A stretch of DNA of 64,000 nucleotides from an uncultured Flavobacteriaceae bacterium (GCA_905479095.1 CAJQLD010000006.1:1-64000), one strand, 5' to 3'; positions 44,125-54,011 are shown, counted from the stretch's first letter. A program made the numbers and translations. The notes: generated by a model not told the origin, from the letters alone.

Positions 44125-45951
44125 ATGAAATACGCTTCTTTTTTACTTGTTTTTTTGATGGGAATGATGGCTGTGTTTAGCCAAAACAATTTTGAGTATT
44201 GGCAACAACATGTGGATTACGACATGGATATTAAAATGGATGTAAACACTTTTAAGTATGGTGGGACACAGAAACTAATTTATACCAATAACTCTCCAGA
44301 TAGTTTGGATAAAGTGTTTTATCATTTATTTTATAATGCCTTCCAGCCTGGAAGCGAAATGGATGTGCGCTCAATTACAATTTCTGATCCAGACTCTAGA
44401 GTAGATGATCGAATTAGTAAGCTTAGCAAAGAAGATATCGGGTTTTTAAATGTAATACGTTTGACTCAAAATAACACGCCTTTGACTTACGAGGTCGTTG
44501 GGACCGTGTTAGAAGTGGAATTAAACACACCAATAAAGTCAGGAGAAAAAGTTGTTTTTGATATGTTATTTGAAGGCCAAGTACCTCCTGTAATTCGTCG
44601 AGCAGGAAAAAATAGTAAAGAAAATGTAGCGCTATCCATGGCGCAATGGTATCCCAAAATGGCAGAGTACGATTTTGAGGGCTGGCATGCTGACCCATAT
44701 ATTAGTAGAGAATTTCATGGCGTATGGGGAGATTTTGAGGTCAAATTAACCATTGATAAGGACTATGTGGTTGGAGGAACAGGATACCTTCAAAACCCAA
44801 CGGAGGTTGGGCACGGATATGGAACCCAAGAAATAAAAAACGATTCTGATCTATTAACTTGGCATTTTGTGGCGCCAAATGTGCATGATTTCACCTGGGC
44901 TGCAGATCCTAATTTTATTCATGATACGTTGCAAGTTCCCGAAGGTCCGATGTTACATTTCTTATATAAAAAATCATTAAAAAGTAAATACAAAAAAAGA
45001 TGGAGAGACTTACAAGTCCCAACAAGTGAGATTATTCAATACTACAGTAGCACCGTTGGAAAATACCCTTATGAACAATACTCCGTAATTCAGGGTGGCG
45101 ATGGTGGTATGGAATATGGAATGTGTACCCTGATCACTGGTGAACGAAGTTTTGAAAGCTTGGTAGGAGTTACTGCGCACGAAATTGGACATACTTGGTT
45201 TCAGTTTTTAATGGCTTCAAACGAAAGTAAACACCCTTGGTTAGATGAGGGTTTTGCTGAATACACCTGTACATTTATTGAAAACACCATATTTGATGTA
45301 AAGCCTGTTCAACCTCTTAAGCGTCACTACGATCGCTATTTTAAACTTGCCTTGAGTGGGAATGAACAACCAATGTCGACTCATGGAGACCGCTTTAAAT
45401 ACAATAGCTCATATAGTATTTCAACGTATAGTAAAGGAGCCTTAGTTTTAGCACAATTGAAGTATGTAATTGGAGATAGTGCTTTCAATAAAACCTTAAA
45501 AGATTACTATAACAACTGGGCGTTTAAACACCCAACGCCAAACGATTTTATACGCTGTGCCGAAAAAGCATCTGGCTTAGAACTGGAATGGTTTTTGACA
45601 GATTGGACGCAAACCACAAACACCATTGATTATGGGGTTAAAACGATTGCAACCATAAACGATAAAACTCAAATAACTTTGGAGCGAATTGGATTGATGC
45701 CGATGCCAACTGAGGTTCTGATACGTTTCAAAGACGGAAGAACAACCACTTATTACATTCCGTTACGGGAAATGCGAGGTGAAAAACCAGTTAAAAAAGA
45801 AGTCGTTTTATTAAAAGATTGGACATGGGCCTATCCTGAATATCGTTTTGATATTGATATCGATCGATCCGAAATTGAATCTGTTACAATAGATGTTCAT
45901 AACGAAGTAGCGGACGTCAATAAAGACAACAATAAGATAATCGTATTATAA
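44125..45951 (+). CDS. M1 family metallopeptidase (aminopeptidase)
   Basis: A 608-residue zinc aminopeptidase with a signal peptide (YASFLLVFLMGMMAVFSQ). The exopeptidase motif is GGDGGMEYGMC, and the zinc site is TAHEIGHTWFQF plus WLDEGFAEYT, giving the HExxH-x18-E ligands. The N-terminal domain is the M1 beta-sandwich. It lies 11 bases downstream of the S8 protease and may be co-transcribed. Localisation is probably periplasmic or surface. Confidence 0.94.
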   Translation: MKYASFLLVFLMGMMAVFSQNNFEYWQQHVDYDMDIKMDVNTFKYGGTQKLIYTNNSPDSLDKVFYHLFYNAFQPGSEMDVRSITISDPDSRVDDRISKLSKEDIGFLNVIRLTQNNTPLTYEVVGTVLEVELNTPIKSGEKVVFDMLFEGQVPPVIRRAGKNSKENVALSMAQWYPKMAEYDFEGWHADPYISREFHGVWGDFEVKLTIDKDYVVGGTGYLQNPTEVGHGYGTQEIKNDSDLLTWHFVAPNVHDFTWAADPNFIHDTLQVPEGPMLHFLYKKSLKSKYKKRWRDLQVPTSEIIQYYSSTVGKYPYEQYSVIQGGDGGMEYGMCTLITGERSFESLVGVTAHEIGHTWFQFLMASNESKHPWLDEGFAEYTCTFIENTIFDVKPVQPLKRHYDRYFKLALSGNEQPMSTHGDRFKYNSSYSISTYSKGALVLAQLKYVIGDSAFNKTLKDYYNNWAFKHPTPNDFIRCAEKASGLELEWFLTDWTQTTNTIDYGVKTIATINDKTQITLERIGLMPMPTEVLIRFKDGRTTTYYIPLREMRGEKPVKKEVVLLKDWTWAYPEYRFDIDIDRSEIESVTIDVHNEVADVNKDNNKIIVL

Positions 45952-45953
45952 TT

Positions 45954-46307
45954 ATGGAGCGTCTAAAAGGAAAAAAACAGATTGAAGAGTTGTTCACTTC
46001 GGGACATTCGGTCGGAGCATTTCCTTTAAGGTTGGTTTACTTAGAGTCCGATTCGACGCATAAAATAGGGGTTTCAGTTAGTAAAAAACACTTCAAAAAT
46101 GCGGTCGACCGAAACCGAATTAAGCGCCTTTTAAGAGTGGCTGTGGAAGGTTCGCTTACCGAAATTTTAGAGGGCTTGGACTTTAAATACGCTGTAATGG
46201 TTTTGTATGTTGGAAAAGAAATGCCAACGACCCCTGGCCTAAAACCACAATTTGAGTCCTTAATAAAACGTTTTAACAAAAAACAATCAAATGAAGTTTC
46301 ATCTTAA
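45954..46307 (+). CDS. rnpA: Ribonuclease P protein component
   Basis: Protein subunit of RNase P, 117 residues, which cleaves tRNA 5' leaders. It has LKGKKQIEELFTSGHSVGAFPLRLVYL at the N-terminus and the basic RNR motif SKKHFKNAVDRNRIKRLLR. It starts two bases after the M1 peptidase stop and overlaps the S41 peptidase by 17 bases. The usual rpmH/dnaA neighbours are absent. Confidence 0.96.
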   Translation: MERLKGKKQIEELFTSGHSVGAFPLRLVYLESDSTHKIGVSVSKKHFKNAVDRNRIKRLLRVAVEGSLTEILEGLDFKYAVMVLYVGKEMPTTPGLKPQFESLIKRFNKKQSNEVSS

Positions 46308-47922
46308 CAAAAGAAGTCTTTTTATTGGAATGCTCGCTGTGATATTTTTATTTACAACTGCTTATAAAAATGATTATTTCGAAATTGCTAAACAGTTAGA
46401 CATCTTCACAACACTTTTTAAAGAAGTTAATATGAATTATGTTGACGAGACAAACCCTGCTGAGTTGATGCAGAAAAGTGTCAAACACATGCTAAAAGAA
46501 CTTGATCCCTACACCAGCTATATGAACGAGCAGGATGTTGAAAAAGCACGTATTTATCAATCGGGAGCTTATGTTGGAATCGGAGCAAGTATTAATTCTC
46601 AAAAAAATAAATTAGTCATTGTTGAGGTTTATAAAAACTTAGCAGCGGATAAAGCAGGATTGAAATCGGGAGACGAAATTATAAAAATTGAGGGGCTTGA
46701 AGTGAGTGCCTTAAAAGAAAGTGCAACCCAATTTTTGAACGGTAAAAAAAATACGAACGTCGCGTTGACGTATCGACGAAATGGAGAAGATAAAGAGATC
46801 GTAGTTACCAGAGGTGATATCACGCCAAAAGCGGTACCAGTCTCTAAATTATTAGAAAATGGGGTGGGATATATCGCTTTGGATCGTTTTTCAAAAACCG
46901 CATCTTCTGAAGTTAAAAGTGCTCTTAAATTGATGCTTATTGATGAAGCAAAAGGGATAATCTTAGATTTAAGAAACAATCCAGGAGGTCTGCTTCATGA
47001 AGCCGTTAAAATAGTTAACCTTTTTGTTCCGAAAGGACAGCTTGTTGTCTCTACGAAGTCAAACATAGAAACCTATAACCAAACGTTTGTAACAAAAGAC
47101 CAACCCTTGAGTTTGGACATTCCTTTGGTAATTTTAATAAATCAAAAAAGTGCTTCAGCCAGTGAGATTGTAGCGGGAGCTCTTCAAGATTTAGACCGTG
47201 CTGTCATTGTGGGAAAGAGGAGTTTTGGAAAAGGATTGGTACAGAAACCCACGAAACTTCCTTATGGGTCACAATTGAAGGTAACAATATCACGATACTA
47301 CACGCCATCTGGACGCTGTATTCAAGCATTGAACTACAGAAATAGAAAAGAGGATGGTTCTGCGATTCGTGTTAAGGAGAATGAGTACAAAGCATTTAAG
47401 ACAAAGAATAGGCGTACGGTATACGATGGTGGCGGAATTAACCCTGACATAGTGATTGGGTCTGAGTTCTCCAACAAGTACATCGAAAGTGTCTTAAATA
47501 GCTCTATGGTGTTTGATTATTCAAACCACTATTACCACAATAATACGCTTGATTCATTTGAAGAGTTTCATTTAAGTACAAAAGATTTTGAGGAATTTAA
47601 AGAGCTAAGCCTTGAAGAGAAGTACAATGCAGACGATAAAATTCAATCAGAAATAAATCAATTAAAAAAAGTAACAAACAAAGAGGGTTTTATAGAAATG
47701 GATGCTAGTTTTGATGTTTTAAAAACAGCATTACATCAATCAAAACTAAAACTGATCGACGAGTTTAAAAATGAGATCGTTCAAGTTTTGGAGGGTGAAA
47801 TTATAAAACGTTATTTTTACCGTGAAGGAATGTACGCCTATTTTATTGCAACAAATGAGGACGTATTTGAAGCGCAAGAAATTTTAAATGACCAGAACAA
47901 ATATCAAAAAATATTAAAATAG
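46291..47922 (+). CDS. S41 family C-terminal processing peptidase
   Basis: A 543-residue CtpA-type protease. An N-terminal signal or anchor segment (LFIGMLAVIFLFTTAYK) is followed by an N-terminal domain, a PDZ domain (GAYVGIGASINSQKNKLVIVEVY, then AGLKSGDEIIKIEG) and the catalytic S41 domain: IILDLRNNPGGLLHEAVKIV, SASASEIVAGALQDLDRAVIVGKRSFGKGLVQ, with the Ser and the general-base Lys. The start codon lies inside rnpA. Confidence 0.95.
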   Translation: MKFHLNKRSLFIGMLAVIFLFTTAYKNDYFEIAKQLDIFTTLFKEVNMNYVDETNPAELMQKSVKHMLKELDPYTSYMNEQDVEKARIYQSGAYVGIGASINSQKNKLVIVEVYKNLAADKAGLKSGDEIIKIEGLEVSALKESATQFLNGKKNTNVALTYRRNGEDKEIVVTRGDITPKAVPVSKLLENGVGYIALDRFSKTASSEVKSALKLMLIDEAKGIILDLRNNPGGLLHEAVKIVNLFVPKGQLVVSTKSNIETYNQTFVTKDQPLSLDIPLVILINQKSASASEIVAGALQDLDRAVIVGKRSFGKGLVQKPTKLPYGSQLKVTISRYYTPSGRCIQALNYRNRKEDGSAIRVKENEYKAFKTKNRRTVYDGGGINPDIVIGSEFSNKYIESVLNSSMVFDYSNHYYHNNTLDSFEEFHLSTKDFEEFKELSLEEKYNADDKIQSEINQLKKVTNKEGFIEMDASFDVLKTALHQSKLKLIDEFKNEIVQVLEGEIIKRYFYREGMYAYFIATNEDVFEAQEILNDQNKYQKILK

Positions 47923-47931
47923 GAAAACACG

Positions 47932-48780
47932 ATGCGTAAAATTATTTTTTTATTCGTTTTATTAGTCAACACGCTACAAGCGCAGACCTCTAATACGCAT
48001 GTGGTCTATTTTGAAACAGGAAAGTTTAATGTGACAGAAATTGAAGTCAATCGACTTGTGTTGTTTATACAAAGTTTAAAAGATATTGAAGTTGAACGAA
48101 TTTCAATTTATGGGTTTTGCGATGATCGTGGAACTGATTCTTATAATTTAAAACTCTCTCAAAATAGAGCCGATGCAATAAAAAAAATATTTTCTGGACT
48201 TGATATGGATGAAAACCTCATAACCAACGTAGATGGAAAAGGAGAAGTTTTATTGCGTGTTATTTCATCTGACAACTTAAATATAATTCGTGGGCTGAAT
48301 CGTAAAGTTGAGGTCCGTGTTGACTTTAAAAAACCAATAATTCCAGCGGAGATTGAAACAGATGAAGTTGAAAAACCAGTCGAGGATAATCAACTTATAA
48401 AAGAAAATATCGCCGTTGGTGATAAAATAATTTTAGATAATATTTTATTCAAAACAGGGTATAGTTATATTGAAGAAGAATCGGTTCCAGTACTAGAAAT
48501 GTTAGCAATAGCGTTAAGAGGAAGACCAGAACTTAACTTCACAATTGAGGGTCATATTTGTTGTACTAGAAACTCTAGAGATTCAATTGATAAAAGGACA
48601 GGCAAACGTAATTTATCTTTGGCGAGGGCTCGGTTTATTTATGATTATTTAGTTGATAAAGGCATCAACAGAAACCGAATGCGGTATGTCGGTTTGAAAA
48701 ATAAATATCCTTTAGGAAAAGATCCGAAATTTGATAGACGGGTAGAAATTAAGATCACCTATATTTATAATAAAAACTAA
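47932..48780 (+). CDS. Secreted protein with two OmpA-like domains
   Basis: A 282-residue protein with signal peptide (MRKIIFLFVLLVNTLQAQ). Two OmpA-like peptidoglycan-binding domains are seen. The first (about 25-125) has RISIYGFCDDRGTDSYNLKLSQNRADAIKK; the second (about 165-280) has LNFTIEGHICCTRNSRDS and NLSLARARFIYDYLVDKGINRNRMRYVG. No beta-barrel precedes them, so it is probably periplasmic and binds the cell wall. Nine bases separate it from the S41 gene. Confidence 0.88.
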   Translation: MRKIIFLFVLLVNTLQAQTSNTHVVYFETGKFNVTEIEVNRLVLFIQSLKDIEVERISIYGFCDDRGTDSYNLKLSQNRADAIKKIFSGLDMDENLITNVDGKGEVLLRVISSDNLNIIRGLNRKVEVRVDFKKPIIPAEIETDEVEKPVEDNQLIKENIAVGDKIILDNILFKTGYSYIEEESVPVLEMLAIALRGRPELNFTIEGHICCTRNSRDSIDKRTGKRNLSLARARFIYDYLVDKGINRNRMRYVGLKNKYPLGKDPKFDRRVEIKITYIYNKN

Positions 48781-49220
48781 CTTTTTAACATTCCTATATG
48801 GGGAATACCATCTTCTAAATAAGGCTCTCCTAGAGTATTAAACCCTAAATTGTTATAGAATTTTTCTAAATATTTCTGAGCCGAAATTTTAATTTCTGTA
48901 GTTTGGTAGTTGTTTTTAATCGCTACTATGGAAGCCTCCATTATTTGTTGGCCATAATTTAAATGGCGTTCCTTTAGCGAAACAACAACCCTTCCGATGC
49001 TCGCTTCTTTAAAATAATCTCCACCTTTGAAAACACGTGTATAAGCAATAATTTTATTTTTATTTTTTCCAATAATATGGAGTGCAGATTGATCTTTTGA
49101 ATCGATATCTTGATACACACAGTCTTGTTCTACGACAAAAACTTCACTTCTTAATTGTAATAATGAATAGAGCTCTTCTAATGAGAGCTGCTCAAAGGTT
49201 TTAATATAAATGTCTAACAT
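48777..49220 (-). CDS. ElaA-like GNAT N-acetyltransferase
   Basis: A 147-residue GNAT protein. The start IKTFEQLSLEELYSLLQLRSEVFVVEQDCVYQDID is the ElaA signature; the acetyl-CoA loop region is IGRVVVSLKERHLNYGQQIM, and KISAQKYLEKFYNNLGF follows. Substrate unknown. It overlaps the OmpA-like gene end by four bases (convergent) and is four bases from the CDF transporter stop. Confidence 0.88.
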   Translation of the reverse strand: MLDIYIKTFEQLSLEELYSLLQLRSEVFVVEQDCVYQDIDSKDQSALHIIGKNKNKIIAYTRVFKGGDYFKEASIGRVVVSLKERHLNYGQQIMEASIVAIKNNYQTTEIKISAQKYLEKFYNNLGFNTLGEPYLEDGIPHIGMLKS

Positions 49221-49223
49221 AAT

Positions 49224-50126
49224 TTAATCTTGAATAATGATCGCTTTAGAATCGGTAGTGCCGTATTCTGGTTGAATATTAAAATGGTTTATTTTGAATT
49301 TTTCGTAAAGGGTAGATTCTAGTAATTTAAGAATCGTATTAAATTCCGAAAACTTTAAATCGTCGTTAAAATCAATATGGGCTTCTAAGTGTATTTCTGA
49401 TTCATTTAATTGCCAAATATGGATGTGATGAATATTATTTATTTTATCCGTTTTTATAACCTCTTTTACCACATCCTCAATCCGAATTTCTTTAGGGGTA
49501 AATAACATAAGAATATTAAAAGATTCTTTAAGTAAACTAAAACCGACGATAATAAGGTACACTGCAATGGCCACGGTTAGCGCAGCATCGACCCAAAAAA
49601 CTTGATAGAATTTCATTAAAAGACCGCCTATCAAAACCGCAATACTTGCCAGCATATCTGTAAGTAGATGAATATAGGCTGATCTAATATTTATATTATT
49701 AGCGCTGTCTTTTTTTAATAACAAAACACTTAATCCATTGAATAAAATTCCTAAAATAGATAACCATATAACTAATTCAGCTTCAATTTTTTGAGGATTA
49801 AAAAAGCGATTGATGGCTTCAAATACTAAATAAATAGCAATCACAATTAACGATGAAGCATTGATAAATGCAGCTATAATTTCAGCGCGCTTATATCCAA
49901 ACGTTCGCGTATTGGTGGCTTTTTTTTTGGATAAAATAGACGCTATATAAGAAATAATAAGAGAGAAAACGTCTGTTAAATTATGTAATGCATCACTTAA
50001 TAAAGCAAGACTTCCTGATAAAAATCCGCCAATAATTTGAGCAATCGTAATCATACTATTTAATAAAATAGAGATTAGAAGATTTCTATCTTTATGATTA
50101 GTGGAATGATTATGAGAATGACCCAT
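49224..50126 (-). CDS. Cation diffusion facilitator family transporter
   Basis: A roughly 300-residue metal-proton antiporter (Zn/Co/Cd type). The N-terminus MGHSHNHSTNHKD is His-rich. Six membrane segments carry the metal-site motifs LLSDALHNLTD and HLLTDMLAS (H-x3-D in segments 2 and 5), and a cytosolic C-terminal domain ends INNIHHIHIWQLNESEIHLEAHI. The ORF track begins at 50183, but that would overlap rpiB; MGHSHNHS at 50126 is the family start and leaves a seven-base gap. Confidence 0.92.
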   Translation of the reverse strand: MGHSHNHSTNHKDRNLLISILLNSMITIAQIIGGFLSGSLALLSDALHNLTDVFSLIISYIASILSKKKATNTRTFGYKRAEIIAAFINASSLIVIAIYLVFEAINRFFNPQKIEAELVIWLSILGILFNGLSVLLLKKDSANNINIRSAYIHLLTDMLASIAVLIGGLLMKFYQVFWVDAALTVAIAVYLIIVGFSLLKESFNILMLFTPKEIRIEDVVKEVIKTDKINNIHHIHIWQLNESEIHLEAHIDFNDDLKFSEFNTILKLLESTLYEKFKINHFNIQPEYGTTDSKAIIIQD

Positions 50127-50133
50127 TATAATT

Positions 50134-50565
50134 TTAACAAGGTTGAATTTTATTAATTCTATTTTGATGACGTCCCCCTTCAAATTCTGTATTTAAAAAT
50201 GTTTCAACCATTTCTAAAACAGCGTCTATTTCGGTAAAACGAGCAGGAATGCAAAGTATATTTGCATTATTATGTAGCCGTATTAACGACACAATTTCAT
50301 TGTTCCAACATATACCCGCTCTTATGCTTGAATATTTATTTGCGGTCATTGCAACACCATTAGCGCTGCCACATATTAAAATTCCAAAGGTTGCTTTTTT
50401 ACTTTCGACATCTTGAGCTACAGGATGTACAAAATCTGGGTAATCGACACTCGAATCCGAATCTGTTCCATAATTTACAACTTGAATATTTCTAGATTTT
50501 AAAAATTCTACAATTTTGAATTTATAATCTGTTCCTGCGTGATCGTTTCCGATAGATATGTTCAT
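50134..50565 (-). CDS. rpiB: Ribose-5-phosphate isomerase B
   Basis: Pentose-phosphate enzyme of 143 residues. It shows SIGNDHAGTDYKFKIVEFL at the N-terminus, YPDFVHPVAQDVESKKATFGILICGSANGVAMTANK (active-site region with Cys) and CWNNEIVSLIRLHNNANILCIPAR. LacA/RpiB-family members that act on other sugars share these motifs. First gene of a minus-strand unit with the CDF transporter, facing the AT-rich gap. Confidence 0.95.
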   Translation of the reverse strand: MNISIGNDHAGTDYKFKIVEFLKSRNIQVVNYGTDSDSSVDYPDFVHPVAQDVESKKATFGILICGSANGVAMTANKYSSIRAGICWNNEIVSLIRLHNNANILCIPARFTEIDAVLEMVETFLNTEFEGGRHQNRINKIQPC

Positions 50566-51037
50566 TTGTTAAAACTTAAATTATTAGTAAATTTACAAAA
50601 AAGAGTTTTATATAATTTAAATTGTTCATAGCCTTTTTAATTAGTTGTTAATAATTAATGAACGAATATGAAAACTAAATTTTTTAATATCAATTAATTT
50701 TATCAACCGGCTGTATGAAATTATAAAACTAATTAAGTTATCTTTTTTAGTTGTTTACTTATGAATATTGAAAGGGTGCTTGTAAACAAAAAAAACTAAA
50801 TTACTTATAAGCTATTCTATGTGAGTAGAGGTTATCAACAATGTATAATAGGTATAACTAAATATTTATAAATCAAATAATTAACTAAATAATTAGTTGT
50901 TAAGTAATTGTTTATAATATGTATATAAGTGATAAAACAAAGGAATACAAAAAAACTTATAGTACCTATTCACAGACTATAATAAACACCATTAGTTTTT
51001 AAATAATTTAATAAAAAATTAATATGATTATATTAAA

Positions 51038-51046
51038 TGTGGATAA
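51038..51046 (-). promoter_or_regulatory. Consensus DnaA box
   Basis: TTATCCACA on the minus strand, an exact match to the DnaA consensus, near the right end of the AT-rich gap. Confidence 0.45.
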
Positions 51047-51083
51047 AGTTAAAAAGAGATGACTTTTGGTTGAATTAAAGTAG

Positions 51084-51091
51084 TAGCTTTG
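51084..51091 (+). promoter_or_regulatory. -7 promoter box of rnr
   Basis: TAGCTTTG fits TAnnTTTG, 18 bases before the rnr ATG, with TTTTGG a short distance upstream as a possible -33 element. Confidence 0.5.
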
Positions 51092-51109
51092 CTTAATTAG
51101 ATACCTTAA

Positions 51110-53278
51110 ATGAAACGAAAAAAGAATAACAAGCAATCTATTGAAAATTATAGTCAAAGTATATTAACTATTCTTAAAGCAGATAGAAAAAAAACATTCA
51201 ATCATAAGCAAATAGCAGCACAACTTGGTGTAAATGATGCGAGTAGCCGTAACCAGATTATAAAAAATCTTCACAAACTTGCAGGTCAAAAAGAAATAGA
51301 AGAAATAGAACGTGGTAAATTTCAAATAGTCACCTCAACAGAATACTATATTGGCACTGTAGATATGGCCTCTAGAGGCAATGCATATATTGTATGTGAT
51401 GATTTAGAAGACGATGTTTTTATAGCAGCTAATAAGATGCAAAAAGCACTTCATGGGGATACCGTTGAGTTATATGTTTATAACCGAAAAAAGAATGGAA
51501 AACAAGAAGGAGAAATAACTCAAATAATTAAACGATCACGAACAGACTATGTTGGAATTGTACAATTAAATGAAAAGTTTGCATTTGTAGTTCCGGATAG
51601 TAATAAGATGCCCGTTGATGTTTTTGTTCCACTTTCTAAAACTTTAAAAGCTGAAGATGGCGATAAAGTATTGGTAAGTTTAGAAGAATGGCCTGATAAA
51701 GCAGAGTGCCCTAATGGAAAAATAATTAAAATCTTAGGAAAACCAGGCGATCATAATACAGAAATTCATTCCATATTAGCTGAATATGGATTGCCTTATG
51801 AATTTCCAACTGAAGTTGAAACGTTTGCAAACAATATAGACACCTCTATCACAGAAGGCGAAATATCTAAACGTCGCGACATGCGATCAACACTCACCTT
51901 TACAATAGATCCAAAGGATGCAAAAGATTTTGATGATGCCTTATCATTTAAACAACTTCCTAATGGCAACTTCGAAATAGGAATTCATATAGCCGATGTT
52001 TCTCATTACTTACAAGAGGGGACTGTTTTAGATGACGAAGCTTACGAGCGAGCAACTTCTGTTTATTTAGTTGATAGAGTCGTTCCAATGCTTCCTGAAG
52101 TATTATCTAACAATGCGTGCTCTTTACGTCCAAACGAAGAAAAATATACGTTCTCAGCAGTTTTTGAAATTAATAATAAAGCACTTATAGAAAACCAATG
52201 GTTTGGAAGAACAGTTACTTACAGTGATGCTCGTTTTGCGTATGAGGAGGCACAGCATATTATAGAAACAGAAGCTTGTGAAATTCCAGAAGAAATTTCA
52301 ATAACAGGTGAAGCTTATACTGCAGATACTGCAATTAAAGAAGCCATCTTAAAATTAGATGAACTTGCGAAAATAATGCGTCAAAAACGCATGAAAGACG
52401 GCGCTATCTCTTTTGATAAAGCAGAAGTTAAATTTAATCTTGACGAAGCGAATAACCCTGTAGGCGTGTTTTTTAAAACATCTAAAGATGCAAATAAACT
52501 AATTGAAGAGTTTATGCTATTAGCAAACAGAAAAGTATCTGAGTTTATAGGAAAACAATCCCCACAAAAAACATTTATTTATAGAACTCATGATGAACCT
52601 GATGACCAAAAATTAGCCGGTCTTCAAAGAATTGTATCTCAATTTGGCCACCAATTAAATTTTAAAAATAGAGAAACTACGACACAATCTTTAAATACTC
52701 TTCTTAAAAATGTAAAAGGGACTAAAGAACAAAATTTAGTTGATACATTGACCATTCGTTGCATGAGTAAAGCAGCCTATTCTACTAAAAACATTGGCCA
52801 TTACGGCCTTGCTTTTGATTATTACAGTCATTTTACATCGCCAATTAGAAGATACCCTGATGTTATGGCACATCGTTTGCTACAACATTATCTCGACGGA
52901 AATAAAACAACAAACGAAGGGGTTTATGAAGAAAAGTGTAAACACGCTTCTAATATGGAATATCTTGCGACAAAAGCAGAACGTGATTCTATAAAATATA
53001 TGCAAGTCAAGTACATGCAAGACCACAAAGAAGATACTTTTTTAGGAGTTATTTCTGGAGTAACCGAATGGGGAATGTATGTAGAAATTATAGAAAACAA
53101 ATGTGAGGGTATGATAAGAATTAGAGATATTAAAGGCGATTTCTATAGGTTTGATGCTGAGGAATTTGCTTTAATAGGAGAAAAAACAAAAACAAAATAC
53201 CAGTTAGGTGATGAAATTGAGGTCCGCGTCAAACAAGCCGATTTGGTTAAAAAACACTTAGACTTTAGTTTAGCTTAA
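51110..53278 (+). CDS. rnr: Ribonuclease R
   Basis: A 722-residue processive 3'-5' exoribonuclease that degrades structured RNA. The N-terminal winged-helix-like and cold-shock domains precede the RNB catalytic domain, where DPKDAKDFDDALSF carries the metal-binding Asp residues and RVVPMLPEVLSNNACSLRPNEEK and YAHFTSPIRRYPDVMAHRLL-like sequence follow (here YSHFTSPIRRYPD). A C-terminal S1 domain contains GVISGVTEWGMYVEI. Full length. It is transcribed away from the AT-rich gap. Confidence 0.97.
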   Translation: MKRKKNNKQSIENYSQSILTILKADRKKTFNHKQIAAQLGVNDASSRNQIIKNLHKLAGQKEIEEIERGKFQIVTSTEYYIGTVDMASRGNAYIVCDDLEDDVFIAANKMQKALHGDTVELYVYNRKKNGKQEGEITQIIKRSRTDYVGIVQLNEKFAFVVPDSNKMPVDVFVPLSKTLKAEDGDKVLVSLEEWPDKAECPNGKIIKILGKPGDHNTEIHSILAEYGLPYEFPTEVETFANNIDTSITEGEISKRRDMRSTLTFTIDPKDAKDFDDALSFKQLPNGNFEIGIHIADVSHYLQEGTVLDDEAYERATSVYLVDRVVPMLPEVLSNNACSLRPNEEKYTFSAVFEINNKALIENQWFGRTVTYSDARFAYEEAQHIIETEACEIPEEISITGEAYTADTAIKEAILKLDELAKIMRQKRMKDGAISFDKAEVKFNLDEANNPVGVFFKTSKDANKLIEEFMLLANRKVSEFIGKQSPQKTFIYRTHDEPDDQKLAGLQRIVSQFGHQLNFKNRETTTQSLNTLLKNVKGTKEQNLVDTLTIRCMSKAAYSTKNIGHYGLAFDYYSHFTSPIRRYPDVMAHRLLQHYLDGNKTTNEGVYEEKCKHASNMEYLATKAERDSIKYMQVKYMQDHKEDTFLGVISGVTEWGMYVEIIENKCEGMIRIRDIKGDFYRFDAEEFALIGEKTKTKYQLGDEIEVRVKQADLVKKHLDFSLA

Positions 53279-53299
53279 TTTTACTTAAATTTTTACACA

Positions 53300-53971
53300 A
53301 TGAAACCTTATACACTATTACTCTTACTTTTTAATTTTTTAGTCTTTTCTCAAACCCCAATTAGTAAGTCATTAGGAGAGTTTTCTGAACTCAAAATCTA
53401 TGATTTAATCAATGTAGAACTCATTGAGTCTACCGAAAACAAAATTGAAATAACTGGAGCTAATACTACAGATGTAATAGTTATTCAAAAAAATGATGTG
53501 CTTAGAATAAGAATGGCGCTTCATAAATCATTTAATGGAAGTAAAACATTTATAAAATTATTTTACACTAAAATTCATACCATCGATGTTAATGAAGGTG
53601 CTAAAGTCGCTTCAGAATCTACTTTTAAACAATATGAGTTAGAATTAAAAGCACAAGAAGGTGGTACAATATCTGTTAAGACGGATACAAAAATATTAAC
53701 GATTAAGAGTGTAACAGGTGGGGCTATTGAAACAAGTGGCACCACAGAATCACAAAACTTAAACATAAGAACTGGAGGCATTTATAATGGATCACAATTA
53801 AAAGCTCTAAATTCTAAAATAAAAATTAAGGCTGGCGGGGATGTCGATGTTAATAGTTCTGATCTTATTGAAGTTAGAATTATTGCAGGTGGCAACTTAA
53901 CTATTCATGGAACCACAAAACACTTAAAGGAAACCAATAGGATTGGTGGAACTATTAGTTTTAAGGACTAA
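53300..53971 (+). CDS. GIN domain-containing secreted protein (DUF2807)
   Basis: A 223-residue protein with a signal peptide (PYTLLLLLFNFLVFSQ) and the beta-helical GIN (head GIN) domain seen as short repeats: FSELKIYDLINVELIES, IDVNEGAKVASES, ELELKAQEGGTISVKTDT and GGDVDVNSSDLIEVRIIAGG. Periplasmic or surface adhesion-type role is possible but unproven. It follows rnr by 21 bases. Confidence 0.85.
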   Translation: MKPYTLLLLLFNFLVFSQTPISKSLGEFSELKIYDLINVELIESTENKIEITGANTTDVIVIQKNDVLRIRMALHKSFNGSKTFIKLFYTKIHTIDVNEGAKVASESTFKQYELELKAQEGGTISVKTDTKILTIKSVTGGAIETSGTTESQNLNIRTGGIYNGSQLKALNSKIKIKAGGDVDVNSSDLIEVRIIAGGNLTIHGTTKHLKETNRIGGTISFKD

Positions 53972-54011
53972 TTATTATTTATTTTAAATTAATTAATTTT
54001 ATAATACAATC

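Larger units (their letters stand above)
50566..51109. other. 544-base very AT-rich gap with DnaA-box-like sites (candidate oriC)
   Basis: No ORF of note. One exact DnaA box occurs on the minus strand (TTATCCACA, 51038-51046). Near-matches are TTATCAACA (50832-50840) and CTATTCACA (50966-50974), each with one mismatch to TTATNCACA/TTATCCACA. The nonamer TTAGTTGTT is present three times (50641, 50747, 50893). The flanking genes diverge (rpiB leftward, rnr rightward). These are features of replication origins, but dnaA is not seen and the AT content inflates chance matches. Confidence 0.4.
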
